From Brassica napus (Eukaryota; Streptophyta; Magnoliopsida; Brassicales; Brassicaceae), in contig NC_063445.1 of NCBI RefSeq assembly GCF_020379485.1, positions 51,981,422 through 52,045,421 of the forward strand: a DNA stretch of 64,000 nt, read 5' to 3'. The position numbers and the translations under genes were made by a program. The notes beneath the pieces were generated by a model. It saw nothing but the letters and a program-made list of their open reading frames with translations. It had not been told where the DNA came from and made no database searches. Of this stretch, positions 1 to 11,796 are shown piece by piece. The stretch's first letter is position 1; each line of letters opens with the position of its first letter.

Positions 1-71
1 TGATGATTTTATTCCTCCTAAACCGCTTGCAAGCGTTTGAAAACAAAATCAGGAGACTCACATAAATGAAT

Positions 72-507
72 GAGTTTATAACACAAATAGGCAGTTTGTG
101 TGTTTTTATTACACAGAAGAGCAGTTTATGCTACTAGCACACTTTTTGGTGGTTGATTACTCCTATGTTCTCTCAAAAGCGAAACCAGACGTGGATATTT
201 TGGTAATAGACCAAATTGTTCTGGTTAGTTTAGTTTATGGGCTTGAATTTCAAAAATACCAGACTCTGATTGGTGGACCCAATAAAAAGTGGAGTTTATA
301 ACACAAATAGGCAGTTTATGTGTTTTTATTACACAGAAGAGCAGTTTATGCTACTAGCACACCTTTTGGTGGTTGATTACTCTTATGTCCTCTCAAAAGC
401 GAAACCAAACGTGGATATTTTGGTAATAGACCAAATTGTTCTGGTTAGTTTAGTTTATGGGCTTGAATTTCAAAAATACCAGACTCTGATTGGTGGACCC
501 AATAAAA
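72..507. repeat. Tandem pair of 220-bp repeats
   Basis: The block starting at 72 is repeated from 292 with a period of exactly 220 bp and only a few substitutions; the second unit ends near 507. Each unit leaves a short open frame on the plus strand, but the frames match nothing I recognise and look like a by-product of the repeat. It could be a piece of a longer satellite or of an element whose left part lies outside the window. Confidence 0.85.
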
Positions 508-530
508 GACCGTTGATGTTAGATTAATAG

Positions 531-1040
531 AAAAAGATCCAACGGTTGGGTGTAATGGTAGATAAATGCCATGTCATACTTTATCTGTTGAATGTAAGCT
601 GTTAGATCGTGAAATATATCAATGGTTGTGGTAACATCAGCCCCGCCTTAAGTAAAGTCTTTTGTTTGTTTAGTTAATAAATAGTCAATTGCAAATAAAC
701 TAAATTAGTTAGCACAAATGAGTCTCGTTAGAAAAAAGTATGTCAAGAGTATAAAATGACTTATAGTGTAATAAGAAACTTAAAAAGTGACCTTTAACGT
801 AAATGTTTCTAAATGAATTACCGAGGAATATAAAGCACATGGGTGGGAGACTTGCTGTTGGCGGTTTTGGTGGTTAGAACTTTGGACGCGTGTGGCTCTT
901 CTTCTGCACCTTTCTTCTTTTAGTATTTTATGGGCCATCTCTACTTTTTTTTCTCTCCCCTTCTTTAACAAGACATATTATAATTTTATTTTAGGTGTCA
1001 AATATCTCTCAAGAAACACACATAGTTTTCACTTAACAAA
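531..1040. other. AT-rich intergenic stretch, nothing recognised
   Basis: No gene, structural RNA or transposon end is visible. A 63-codon minus-strand frame at 780-971 has no family resemblance and is most likely chance. Confidence 0.5.
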
Positions 1041-1695
1041 AAAAAAAAAGTTGTTTTGAACATTTAAAATAGTCAAGTTGATCTTGTACATGTGTGAAAC
1101 AATAGTATAAGTTGTTGACATTTTTCGTCACATGTTAAATTACAATAAAACATAGGCCGTACACTAGAATTCAAAACCAAAAAGCCCCCATGGTGTATGA
1201 TTGTCAGATTGTTGTGGCATGAGTGTATTTGTTGTGTCCATGTTCATGTATGAAACTGGTATGCTATATATAGTTAATACACTTTCAAATTGTTGAAAAT
1301 CTTACAAGAAACACTAAATATTGGTAACAATAACTAATAACTAGACACCTTTATATATTCAGTCTCATTGTCCTCCTTTGCTATCAATGAACCTGACGAT
1401 CTCAGAAGAAGAAGAAAAACAGAATGTGCCAAGACAAAATAATCACACAAAACAGAGTCAAATAGATGACTCAGTTCACATGTGATTAGTGATAGCTAAT
1501 TTCACTGTACACATAAAAGAAGTGTAAAAATAAGAACTTTTTTTTTTTTAGCAACAAAATAAGAACTTTCAAATGTCATCAAAATCCCATAAGGAAGAAT
1601 ATGTGATTTATTCTTGAGACTATTCACACACCATACAAAGTAATATGAAATTCAAAAACATATACTTTCTACATTTTCTTAGCACATACCAACTC
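1041..1695. other. Downstream flank of Yippee-like copy 1, repeated elsewhere
   Basis: This non-coding stretch is clearly related to 17067-17655 (flank of Yippee copy 2), and parts recur at 11640-11795 and at 40550-40680. The shared landmarks are a CATAGGCCGTACACTA block near 1153 and a block of about 100 bp ending just before the Yippee stop codon. It marks the extent of the old tandem duplication unit; I see no gene in it. Confidence 0.7.
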
Positions 1696-2371
1696 CTAAA
1701 CCTCATCATCGCTTCCTTCCGGTCCATGGAGTTCGCTCCTACATATTGTTTGTTTGTTGTTGTATTAATTAATGAAACCCTTTCTATATATATAGAGGAT
1801 ATAACAGGGTAAAAATATTCACATTACCTCAAAACCCTGAAACTATTTGGATCACTTACCTGTGAGAAAGAAACCACGTACAAAATCAATGAACACACAT
1901 ATAAAGTTGAAGAATTGAGTTTGCTTTGGTGGAATCTGAGTCTTGGGGGGGTCTCTTTTCTTACGCCATAAATGCCGATGTCGTTGGAACAACCGACACA
2001 AAAGATATCATGGAAGTCACCAGTTGCTTCAGCCAGAATTATTGTATTGTAGCTGCCACCAAAATTAAGGATATATATATATATATATATATAATATTGG
2101 ATAAAAATCCTCAAGCAACATGAAACAAGTGAGAAGCGCATATAACACTTACAGTCTACTGAACACATATACGAGGCAACCATCCTGAAAAGAAAACACA
2201 TGAGAGGCATGTCAAGATGCAGTGTCAAGATAAAGATGAGATGTAAGTACTGTGAGAAAACCAAACCTCGGTCTCCTTAGAGATGATATCACTGGGGACT
2301 CCGAGATGTGTGTCGCACCATTTGCATGTATACACTGCTCCCTCGAGTTCGATCCCGAACGCTCTTCCCAT
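1696..2371 (-). CDS. Yippee-like putative zinc-binding protein, copy 1
   Basis: Five exons on the minus strand, with GT-AG borders read by eye: 2371-2267, 2184-2153, 2052-1965, 1859-1828 and 1738-1696. The spliced frame is open for 99 codons. It begins MGRAFGIELEG, like the conserved start of Yippee/YPEL proteins. It keeps the two CxxC pairs that bind zinc in this family (TCKWC at about residues 16-19, FCVGC at about 64-67). The gap between the pairs is about 8 residues shorter than the family's usual 52, and the GWxY motif expected after the second pair is missing. The C-terminus HGPEGSDDEV is shared with the other copies. Intron 2 holds an AT microsatellite. Yippee proteins share the beta-tent fold of the Mis18/cereblon group and are mostly of unknown biochemical role in plants. 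The last two exons are the least certain part of the model. Confidence 0.75.
2068..2095. repeat. (AT)n microsatellite in Yippee copy 1 intron 2
   Basis: A run of about 13 AT units lies inside the second intron of Yippee copy 1. The corresponding introns of copies 2 and 3 have little or none of it, so it expanded after the duplications. Confidence 0.8.
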
Positions 2372-2869
2372 TTTCCACCAACCTGGAGAGACTACCACAA
2401 GATCGTTATTGAGTCTAGAGATGGTTAAAACGAAGTGAATATCGAAATTCGAAAACTAGACAAAAGAACAATCATCAAGAAAATCGAAAACGGTACCAAG
2501 AATCATTTCGTGATCTCCAAGAAAAGAGATAAAAGCTACGAATGTCGAAGACGATGATTCTACGATGCAAAGCAAAACCCTAGACTACGAGTGAATATTT
2601 CGCGGAAGAAGAATCCATGGATTCTCAGTGACGATGCGATTCTTCTCGACGAGCTTAACAGGAAAAATGCTTAATGTTGCAACGATTAATCGCACAAGAG
2701 TGAGAGATTAAGGGAGAGAGAGAGAGAGAACTGACCGTGGCCGGAGATGGTGACGTAACGACGGTGACACGGCGGGAGATGAGAAAGTCAGAGAGAGAGT
2801 CTTGGAACCTTTTGCTTTGGAGTCGTGAGAGTCTGAGAGAGAGAGGGAGGGAGGGAGAGGCCTTTTATA
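2372..2869 (-). promoter_or_regulatory. Promoter and 5' leader of Yippee copy 1
   Basis: A TATA box (TATAAAAGG, minus strand) lies at 2869-2861, followed by a CT-rich leader typical of plant 5' UTRs. A GT near 2735 and an AG at about 2383, 11 bases before the ATG, would fit a 5'-UTR intron of about 350 bp. The same TATA box is kept upstream of copy 3 (41722-41714) but reads TATAGAA upstream of copy 2 (near 18725). The intron is inferred. Confidence 0.5.
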
Positions 2870-2960
2870 TTGCGTTTTAAGCAGATATATCTTAATTCGG
2901 TTTATGCCCGGAATAATTTGCTTGATAGCAATTGGATCCACATTGAAAGGGTCTTATCAT

Positions 2961-3750
2961 TAACTTTATAAAGTATTAAGGTTTTTCGTAAATTGTTAAA
3001 AGTAGTGAAGACCAGTCAACATTTGGGCCTTTAGGTGGGCTTTGGAACTAGTGTATTAAATTTGGCTGTACAACTTAATTCTCTATCACTCATCTTTCAA
3101 TGTGAGATCAAATTTAAAAGCCAATTACTGTTTATAAATGATTTCATTTTACTTTCTAATTTTTCTTGGTTTTTTTAGTCAAAGGTGAGAAAGATAAATT
3201 CACCATTATATGAAAAATAGACATAGCAGATTTTTTTTAACTATTTTCAATTTGTATTTAGATAGAAAAATAATCAACCATATATTTACAAGGGAATTTA
3301 TGGTAGATATAAAAATTATGAGTTGATATTAGGTAAATAGACATGAAGACTGTACATTTTGATTAATACGAGTATGCCCCTATATTTAGACTTAGGTTTA
3401 GTACTGACTAAACCGGTACCCCCATCTTTACCACTATCATTTTGTCTCTTTCCTTGTTATAAACTTAATCTGAAGTATAGATTTGTTTGACAAAAGAAAT
3501 TCTCCTACGAAATGAAAAAAGGCTCCACCCATCCTCTTCCTTTTCATTTATTTTTAGCCATTATTACACACATCAAAACTGTAAAAACTTATCTATAGCC
3601 ATTATTAGACCAAACTCGTCCTCTTTTGCTTTACTAACCTTTTTCTGTCTCAACCTTTCAAAAAAAATTTCCCATCTCTGAATGCTTTTTCTTTTCCATC
3701 TCATGTTAAAACTCTCTGGAATCTTCATATCTCATTTTTCTACACACATT
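2961..3750. other. Upstream spacer of Yippee copy 1, absent from the second block
   Basis: About 790 bp present here but missing between 41813 and 41815, where the flanking sequences are joined directly. Part of it resembles 18830-19200 upstream of Yippee copy 2, so it belonged to the ancestral unit and was probably deleted in the second block. No gene is visible. Confidence 0.6.
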
Positions 3751-4396
3751 TATATGATAGTCTGTAACTATGGTGTCTTACGGGAAAACTTCACGATGAA
3801 AAAAAAACAGATGTGATGCGTCTTTCTAGCAGTTGAAAATAGATGTGAAGCGTTTTCCACTATTTCTTTTTGTTTCTTCTCTGTTCTGTTTCCAGAGAAA
3901 CCTGAGGACAACAAAACTTGAGTTTTTGGGGGTTTGATTTTTTTCAAAAGAATCAGAACAATGAAAAAACAGATTTCAGGTTTCTTGAATCTTCAGTGGA
4001 AAAGATATGGTTTATGTTGTGAGTTATCCCAATAGGTAATGGGGTTTTTCTCTCATTTCCTTTTAAAATGAGAATTATGTTGTGATGTCTCTGTTTTTTT
4101 CAACAAAGGTCCTTCCTTTTCAAGAACAAAGTCCAGACTCGTGTATGTGAATTGGTTATTTGTTCGAATTTTGCAATTTTATTTTTAGTTTTCTGGAAAT
4201 ATTACAATGAGTGTTCCAGCAGTTAAAATGTATAAGAGAAGGTTTAACGACATAGGAATGGGAAGATATGATTCAGATTTTCGGACCCAACAATGTTGAA
4301 GAGAAAAAGGTCTCAGCTTTGTTCTGCTTATCTCAGAGAAAGCAAGTACTTCTTGTTTGTTTGTTTGTTTGCTGACTGGGGTCTGGTGATGATCTT

Positions 4397-4732
4397 TCAG
4401 GAGAGCAAGATTCTCAAGTTCTTAGGTTTATGTGGAATCCACTCGCGTGAGCCCGGATCTGTCGTGTTCTTGTCAGCGATTGAGATACGAGGAGGCGTCT
4501 CTTGGTCGGAGGAGCATTTGAGGAGGAGAGAGCCGTAAAAAGTGGAAGTGAGGGAAACGAGGTGGTGAGTGTCGCCTTTTCTAGCCGGAGGATGGTGAAC
4601 CAACGGTGTCGGAAAATAGAAAGCTTTGTGGATCGCCGGAGAAGAGGAGTCAGAGGCGAGCTTCGTTGCCGGGGAAGAAGAGAGAGAAATAGAAGAAGCT
4701 GAAGAAGAGGTTTTTGAAGTAGAAGAACCCGT
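4397..4732 (-). pseudogene. Glutaredoxin-family protein, 5' fragment with lost start codon
   Basis: The minus-strand frame matches that of 42459-42794 almost residue for residue, including the stretch HHLVSLTSTFYGSLLL. It resembles the N-terminal region of long plant glutaredoxin-like proteins of the At3g28850/At5g39865 type, which start with an N-myristoylation-like MGxxxS sequence. Here the ATG is ACG (4732-4730). The frame ends after about 111 codons with no glutaredoxin domain or CxxC active site in or near it, so this is a 5' relic. The family assignment rests on memory of that motif and is tentative. Confidence 0.45.
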
Positions 4733-5639
4733 TTTGAATTGAATTTAACAAACACTGAGCTTTGAAAGATTTAGTTTGGTTTCTCTTTCTGGGTTCTTCT
4801 GAGATGTTTGATTCTCTCTCTTTAGAGTACATATCTCATTGCTTTTATGGTTTTTGTTCTATTAACTCTGTGTCGTAATACATAAAAATATCACCTTTGT
4901 GATTCTTGATTCTTGATTCTCCATTCTTGTTTGGTTTTTCTCATCAAAGTTTGGATTTTTTTTCTTTCTTATCTTTATTTGCAAGAACAAGTGCCATTGC
5001 ATTATTATAGAGAAAACTCTTTGTAGCCTTTCATATAAAGCATTCAACTTTCTGTTTACTCGGAACCGAGTTTCCTGTTTTCTTAAATGGTTGCAGATGA
5101 ACTCGATAAAGGCAGACATAGACAGACGTATCTGAGGGAGTAGGCTCGTTGTACTGATGGCATTTTAGAGTTTTGGCACCAAAACCAAACTAATCATGAC
5201 TCTAAGAAACCAAACCAAGAAAGGCGATGAAGACAGAGCATTGTAGTGTTCATGGACGAAACAACCGGATAGAGGAATAAATACTTGGATATTTAACATA
5301 TATCTCTTGAATACTACTAATTTAAAAATGTAATATGTCACACGAGTAAGTATATATATCTACAAGATGAATACCTACCCATTTTATATATATTTAATCA
5401 TATTTGTCACCATATATCCGGTACTATTAATCAATTAATATATAAAATTTACAAAAAAAAATCATTGCTATATTATTGTGAACTTCTATGAAATACATTT
5501 TATTAAAATGTATCCAGATAAAGTATAAAAAAAATTGACAAATAATTTAGAGAATTATCGAATCTTATAAATATATCCGGTTACAAAGTAACTTATCATG
5601 TTATGATTAAGTGTTTACATACTTAACATACTTAACACC

Positions 5640-6240
5640 TATGATATTTGGGTTTAGGGATGTATGGGTTTAGGGATGTAAGGGTTTAGGGTATAGTGAT
5701 TAATAATTTTGATGTTGGTTTTACAATTATCTATTTATATTTAGTATGTATGAATAGTGTATACTGTTTTGTAGTAGGTGTGATGAATTTTAACCCAAAG
5801 GTTAAGGGGTGTTTATAATTTATGTTTAATTGTTTAAATAGGTAACAGAGTTTAAACCTATGATATTTGAGTTTAGGGATGTTAGGGGTTTAGGGTATAG
5901 TGATTACTAATTTTGATGTTGTTTTACCATCTATAACTTGTTTATACTGTTTTGAAGATGGTGTTCTCTAACTTAATATCATGGTTAAGTTAATCATAAA
6001 CCTAAGGGTTAACCATAAATTCTATGGTTAGCTCTAAATCCTAGGGTTAACTCTAAGCCCTAGGATTAACACTGAGACCTAGGGTTAACACTGAGCTCTA
6101 GGGTTAACCCTAAATCCTAGGGTTTACTCTAATTTATAGGGTTTAGGGTTTAGAGTTTAGGGTCAAGAGTTTTAGGGTTTATTGTTAACTTGGGTTTAGG
6201 ATTTAGTGTTTAGGGTTTAGCTTCTCTTTTTTCAAAGGGT
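5640..6240. repeat. Degenerate interstitial telomere-like array
   Basis: Many copies of TTTAGGG and variants such as GGGTTTAGGGATG, followed by opposite-strand-like units (CCTAGGGTTAAC, CTAAATCCTAGG). The plant telomere repeat is TTTAGGG. The array is heavily degenerate, so it is not a recent telomere. The same array sits at 43705-44270 in the duplicate block. Confidence 0.75.
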
Positions 6241-8631
6241 TTAGCTTATAGCGTTAACAACGTCAAATTTTTTTTGGTCAATTAATATTATTTTTTATTA
6301 TTTTTTATTTTTTTTGGACAATTACCATTTTCTAGCTATCAACATAAAAAACATAAAAAGTCAGATCATCTATGTAAAATGCAATTATTACCGGTTTCAT
6401 TTGAAGCTAACACATTTGAAATGCTTATATATGATTTATCCAGTTCTTTAAATAATAATGCTTATATATGTGTGACTAAACTATTTGTATTAAATTGTTG
6501 AATATCCAGATATTTTTTTCTTTATTTGGTTGTTTTTCTAGTTCTTTAAATAATAATGCTTATATATGATTGAATATCCAGCTATTTGTATTAAATTGTT
6601 GAATATCCAGATACTTGTTTCTTTTCCGGTAGTTTCTTCCATGAAGACGGCTGGAAAAAGTAACTCCTTTCTTCCTCATCCTAGCACACAAAGCTAGATC
6701 TAAAACAAGTTGATTAAAAGACTTATGTAAGTAGTACAAAAACAACATCAAACAAACCGAAAAATGAATAAGACTCCACCAAGAGCAATGAAATGCTTTT
6801 GCAAGTTAATCTCTTGTAGCTTTGGGTTTTCAATCATGTTCGGAATCGCGCTAATTTCTTCCACGCTCATGTTAGTAATTATTGAGAATTTTAAGTTTTT
6901 AGTTTTCAGTTTTCATTTTTCAACTATAAAAAATATTGCTATATAGTTTTCAATTTTACCAGATTACTTTCTATTTATCCGGATAAAGTATGAAACCTAT
7001 TTCACATGTTCAAATAATTTAGTCAACCACATATAACCGGTCATAAATTAAAAAACCGGATACAATGCATTTTCTTGTTTTTTTTTTGAACGGGTGGCAA
7101 TATCATAATTTACTTATCATCTTCCTTAGATCTTTCTCTTTTTATTTCTGCAACTCCATGGCCACCGATGCATATTTTCATCATATTCCATTGATTTTTT
7201 GCATTATTCTCTTCGTTTTATAGTTAAATGAGTAGATCTACCATATTCTTACAATTTTAGTCATTCAAAATCAAACACAAAATGATGAACCCGATTTTTT
7301 GCCCTAGGATGGCCAAATCGCCATGGCCATCCACTGGAGAACGCGTCAACGCCGTTAATCGGTCTATCGGTCTATCGGTCTCCTGAGCTGCGTTTTCGAA
7401 CATTGATATTTACTAGTAAAACAACCTAATCATATGTTCAGGATTAACTTCTATTGTTGTTTACATTATTAAAAACTAGTATTTTCAGTTTAAACCTATG
7501 TTGTAATCGTAGCAGTGTAAGTTCTTGTGGCGAATATCCATCCATATGTTTATATCACTAATGGGACATTGCGCATAATGATGTGTGGCTCTGATTGTCT
7601 TCAAATGTCCAAATTTACAATTCCTTTTCTCTGAGACGTTGGCCCAATTGTCAATATAATTTTTGATAAAAGAATTCAATTTTATATTACTCCACACAAT
7701 ATCCTGACAAGTATCTGAAAAATGATTATGTCATACTCCCATACCCGGTTACAGGTACTTCTTCGGCGTGTCTATTTTTTGTATAGGATTAGTTCTGTAT
7801 TTTTCCATCCATGCGCAACATGATTCACAAATTAATAAAAAAAATTGCACGATCACCTAATTTCTTCCACCATTTTGTATATTGAGCTAATTAACAATCT
7901 ACTTTTTTGTTGTTTGAATTATTAGTAAAAGAGAAGAAGATAGATTCACCATAAGATGGAAAATAAACATAGTTTATTTATACGGTATTACCAAATCCAA
8001 ACTAGTTTCTCTATTTTGATTTGGTTTTATCAGATTGAACACCACTATGTTTCGGTGACTATATATTTTGTTGATCAATAAGAAGAATAGTTAATCAACC
8101 TAATAGTAAGAGTCGGCTTGATGCAAGACATTAACTTATCAGATTTTGATTCGATTTTCATCTCTATAATTGAGTTGATGATGTTTAACATATGAAAACG
8201 GTCGATGATCTATTTCCTCACGAAAATTAACATATAGCATCAGATCTCCACCGAACTATGATCTTGTGCCAAATCTTATCAGCTTTGAACTTTGAAGTGA
8301 GACCGTTTTTTTCTTGACAACATAATAAAATGGAAACACATTAATTTTTAATGATTAGTGGAAACTTGTCAGCTAATCCATAATGGTTTTAAACCTCCGA
8401 ATCCCACATCTTTCAGATTTTTTCTTTTTAAAACTCACCTCTTTCAAATTTTGAGATGGAGAATTTTTCTGAAAGATGGTTTATGATTTTGAGATCAAGA
8501 ATTGAAATATCAAAGGTACACGATTGGTTAAGAATGTATTAAACCGAAGATATGAGCCATTAACAGTATTCATAACTTCAGAAACTAAATTATAAGGCCA
8601 CTAAAATAGCAATAAACATGACATTCTATAA

Positions 8632-8883
8632 GATCATCAACAACCCAAGATATTAAAGGGGTTTTTAACCCTTGGACCCCATAGAAAACATAAAAACCGG
8701 TCTCAAAAGGCTTCAGATAAGGATCGATCGTTGTTGGTTTTTTGCACTGTTCGCGGACTCCACCGATACGTGGCGGCCCGCGATTGGTACGCTTTTTAAT
8801 TTTTTTTTTTTAGTTAGACCAAAAAAAATTAAAAACAAAAAATTTAAGAAACCACAATGTGAATTTTAGGGATAATGCTGCTC
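8632..8883. mobile_element. PIF/Harbinger-type MITE, 252 bp
   Basis: Flanked by TAA on both sides (8629-8631 and 8884-8886). Its ends read GATCATCAACAACCC and, on the other strand, GAGCAGCATTATCCC, an imperfect terminal inverted repeat. The same element lies at 59564-59816, and a diverged relative at 12064-12298. It has no coding capacity. The family assignment rests on the TWA-type target duplication and the GAGCA-like ends. Confidence 0.7.
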
Positions 8884-9429
8884 TAATTTACTTAATATTT
8901 TTAACATTTTATAATCTTAAGATATTCCGTTGGTCTTTTCATATTCATTATTTTTATAATATTTTATAATTAAGGTGTTTTCTTTTGTTCAACATTTGTT
9001 TTGTCCGACATTTGGAATAAACATCTATAGAAAAATTTAAAAATAAAAAGAATTAACCAATATACGAGATTGAGCATAGAACCGTCTTAGCTTTTAACTT
9101 AACTACCTACGAATAGTTGTCGATTTGTTACTCCATTATGAAAGATTAATATAATGTTTATAAGTATTTGGTTATATGGCCGATGGCTTAATCACTACCT
9201 GTCAAAGCCAAACCATTTGCAACTTATTGTATTTAGAGACATAAACTGGGCTAGTCCATGTCCATTAGCCCATATGCATTTATCCATTTATTGTTTGTGG
9301 ACCATATCCATTAGGAACCATGTTCATTAAAAACCAGACCCACTAACATTCATGTTTACATGGGCTGTCATGGAATCCATAATAGACCATATAAGAAATT
9401 TTTTAATTTTAATCTATAAGCTTACAAAT

Positions 9430-9800
9430 TTTACGGTTTTGGCGGAAAACTCGGAAAACTCGATTTTGCGGTTTTGCCGGAAAAAACTTAGTTTTGACGG
9501 AAAAACTCGATTTTGCGGTTTTGACGGGAAAACTCGATTTTCTGGTTTTGGCGAAAAAACTCGAATTTACAGTATTGGCGGAAAAACTTGATTTTGCCGT
9601 TTTGGCGGGAAAACTCGATTTTACGGTTTTGGCGGGAAAACCCGATTTTGCGGTTTTGGCGGAAAAACTTGATTTTGCGGTTTGGCGGGAAAACTTGATT
9701 TTCCGGTTTTGGCGGAAAAACTTGATTTTCCGGTTTTGGCGGAAAAACTTGATTTTCCGGTTTTAGCGAGAACACTTGATTTTCTGGTTTTGTCAGAAAA
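9430..9800. repeat. 27-bp minisatellite, about 13 units
   Basis: Imperfect tandem copies of a unit like CGGTTTTGGCGGAAAAACT plus CGATTTTG. Because 27 is divisible by three, several frames on both strands stay open and give 9-residue periodic peptides (VFPPKPENQ on the minus strand). I treat those frames as artefacts. The same array occurs at 60375-60800. Confidence 0.9.
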
Positions 9801-10222
9801 TTCGATATTAAATTTTAGAAACCCTAGCTTTTTGTGACAATTGGACCGACTGCATCCACATAGTCCAAATCCATTAACGTCCATTACCCATTGATCTTGT
9901 GATTCTTGTCCATTTATAATCCGTATGGACAAATGGGTGTCACCGAAATAGACCCATTTATATTTGGACAATGAGCAACGAATGGTCAGCCCGCCCATTT
10001 GATAGCTATACTTGTATTTTTCAAATCAAAATGACTTTTTGGGTTCAGATTAAGACACCAAACTTAACACATATACCTCTTGTTCATATATAGATATAGA
10101 TACAGTACAACATCTTTTTGTTTTCGAACTCACAAAGTTTATTATAATCTTATGGCATTGATCACTGATCAGACCCTTTTATTTTTGAGTAAAAGATAGA
10201 TAAATATTAGATAACACATCCT

Positions 10223-11351
10223 TCAAGCCACGGGAGGATCTTCGTTTACAAATTTGGCAAACTCTTCCCTTGTTTTGCCATTTGGATTCTTCTTCCATTC
10301 GATGAACTTCTTCGATGCCTCTATGAACTTCTCCATGTGAAGCCGCTTCCACTCCTACCAAAATAAAATATCCACACAAAATGTTTGTGCCAAAACCATT
10401 AAGCAACATAAACTTAATAAACACTTGTGATTAGTTATGATAATAAAAGATCATTAGAGATTATGAAGTGACACTTACGGTCAATACAACCTCAACAGTT
10501 TTTCTCTCGTATTCATCTCCTTCAATCATATCTAAGTTCTCTAGCTGAGCATCTGTTAATCCGGTTAGTACCTGCACAAACCATCAACCATTTCTTTCAG
10601 TTTTCGAGAACAAGAAAGAAAAAAGAAAAGAAAACAAGTTTAAGAATAAATGGTTAAATTTTCATTCATTCACATGTGAATGTTCAAATGAACCAGAATT
10701 TAGTTTACGTGCATTAAAAATATCATAGAGTAAACCGGAGATAAACCAGAAACAATGTTCATAGCTTCAGAAAACTCATGAAATGAATAAACCCAAACAA
10801 AACAAGATATCCTCTACTAATACTGGTTGATTAAAATCCAAATATCCCAATTGCAGAGTCATAGATTATAGAAGAAATTCGAATTCTTATTTTTTGTGGG
10901 GTAACCAAGAAGGTTATCTTGTTTATGATTAGTCTTCTAACCCAACCGCTCTTACTTGAGGCGCACTTCTTTGAAAAAGAAGTAGTTACGTGCGCAAGAA
11001 GGTTTTAAAGATTAGGTTTTGTTTCTTTCTTTCTTAAGGTTATACTATTTTCCCAAAAAAAAAAGATGAGAACTCAACCTTGCCGTTGATAACTCCGGTC
11101 TCAAAAGGAGCAATACAAGGATGCAAACGCCCTTTGAGTCTGTACCTGTGACTGCAACATCCACAATAACACGTCTACAATCAATCTAAGCCAAAAGGAA
11201 GGTCGGAGATGTGAAGTAAGGTGCAGTACAAGCCGTGGAGTTGAGCGGATACGATGACGGGAGTGCATTCGAGGATGAAACCCACGACTGCTGGTTCCTG
11301 GAAACTGCCATAGACGAAGACATTGTGCGACGGAGATACAGAACTACTCAT
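10223..11351 (-). CDS. AIG2-like protein (gamma-glutamyl cyclotransferase fold), exon 4 missing
   Basis: Minus-strand exons 11351-11230, 11151-11079, 10571-10479 and 10354-10223 give an open frame of 139 codons starting MSSSVSPSHNVFVYGSF. The YGSF loop and the DMIEGDEY segment, with the likely catalytic glutamate of the GGCT/AIG2 fold, are present. The family includes Arabidopsis AIG2, induced during avirulence responses. Compared with the complete paralogue at 57519-58384, the 84-bp exon 4 (WANKDDPDMYGEWDFE region) has been removed by a 159-bp deletion near 10440. Exon 4 is a multiple of three and lies between phase-0 introns, so exons 3 and 5 still join in frame. Whether a protein lacking 28 residues folds is unknown; a decaying gene is the alternative. 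It sits in a cluster of at least four AIG2 copies or relics. Confidence 0.75.
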
Positions 11352-11427
11352 CTTCTTCTTCTTTCTGATAGTGCTCTGTTTGAAAAAATGTGTGTGAGAG
11401 AGATGAGTAAGTAGTGCTCTGTTTATA
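11352..11427 (-). promoter_or_regulatory. Core promoter of AIG2-like copy A
   Basis: A TATA box (TATAAAC on the minus strand, 11427-11421) lies about 70 bp upstream of the ATG at 11351, followed by a CT-rich leader. The distance fits a start of transcription near 11390. Inferred from position only. Confidence 0.5.
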
Positions 11428-11639
11428 GCCTCGTATCGTAGCCTACTTTACTTGACTTCTTCTTCCTTCTTCTTCCTTATTTTCTTGGTTTATTTGGTAA
11501 AATGGTAGGAGATCATCTTTTTCTTGTTCTTTGTCAACAGTCATACTCTGTTTCTATCATTAACAAATGCATACTTTTCTTGGTTATTAACATCATTTTT
11601 GTTTTGAACATTTGATCTTGTACGGTGTGTATGAGTTGT

Positions 11640-11795
11640 TGATATTTGTCGTCACATCTTAAATTACAATTAAACATAGGCCGTACACTACAATGCAAAA
11701 CCAAAAAGTCCCCATGGTGTATGATTGTCAGATTGTTGTGGTATGAGTGTATTTGTTGATGTATTTGCTGTGTCTGTGTCTAAGTTCATCTATAA
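11640..11795. repeat. Truncated copy of the Yippee downstream flank
   Basis: Matches 17067-17230 and, less closely, 1090-1250. It breaks off at about 11795, where it is fused to an AIG2 exon-1 relic. The preceding 11432-11640 is AT-rich with no gene. Confidence 0.75.
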
Positions 11796-11796
11796 A

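Larger units (their letters stand above)
3751..8274. repeat. 4.5-kb segmental duplication, copy 1
   Basis: Nearly identical, in the same orientation, to 41815-46294 (offset about 38 kb, with small indels). It includes the glutaredoxin-like fragment, the telomere-like arrays at 5640-6240 and long AT-rich stretches. The remaining parts, 3751-4396, 4756-5640 and 6240-8274, show only short unsupported frames. At 8272-8274 the sequence passes directly into the 3-kb block that in the second copy lies 12.9 kb further away. Confidence 0.9.
8272..11185. repeat. 3-kb segmental duplication, copy 1
   Basis: Same order and orientation as 59203-62361. It contains a MITE (8632-8883), the 27-bp minisatellite (9430-9800) and most of an AIG2-like gene. 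The main difference is 159 bp at 61454-61612, absent here, which removes AIG2 exon 4. The stretches 8272-8631, 8884-9420 and 9830-10220 are AT-rich and show no gene. Confidence 0.9.

Noticed and set aside
9488..9998. Long periodic frames on both strands (VFPPKPENQ-type peptides)
   Set aside because: They arise from the 27-bp tandem repeat; many overlapping frames are open equally and no start context or homology supports one.
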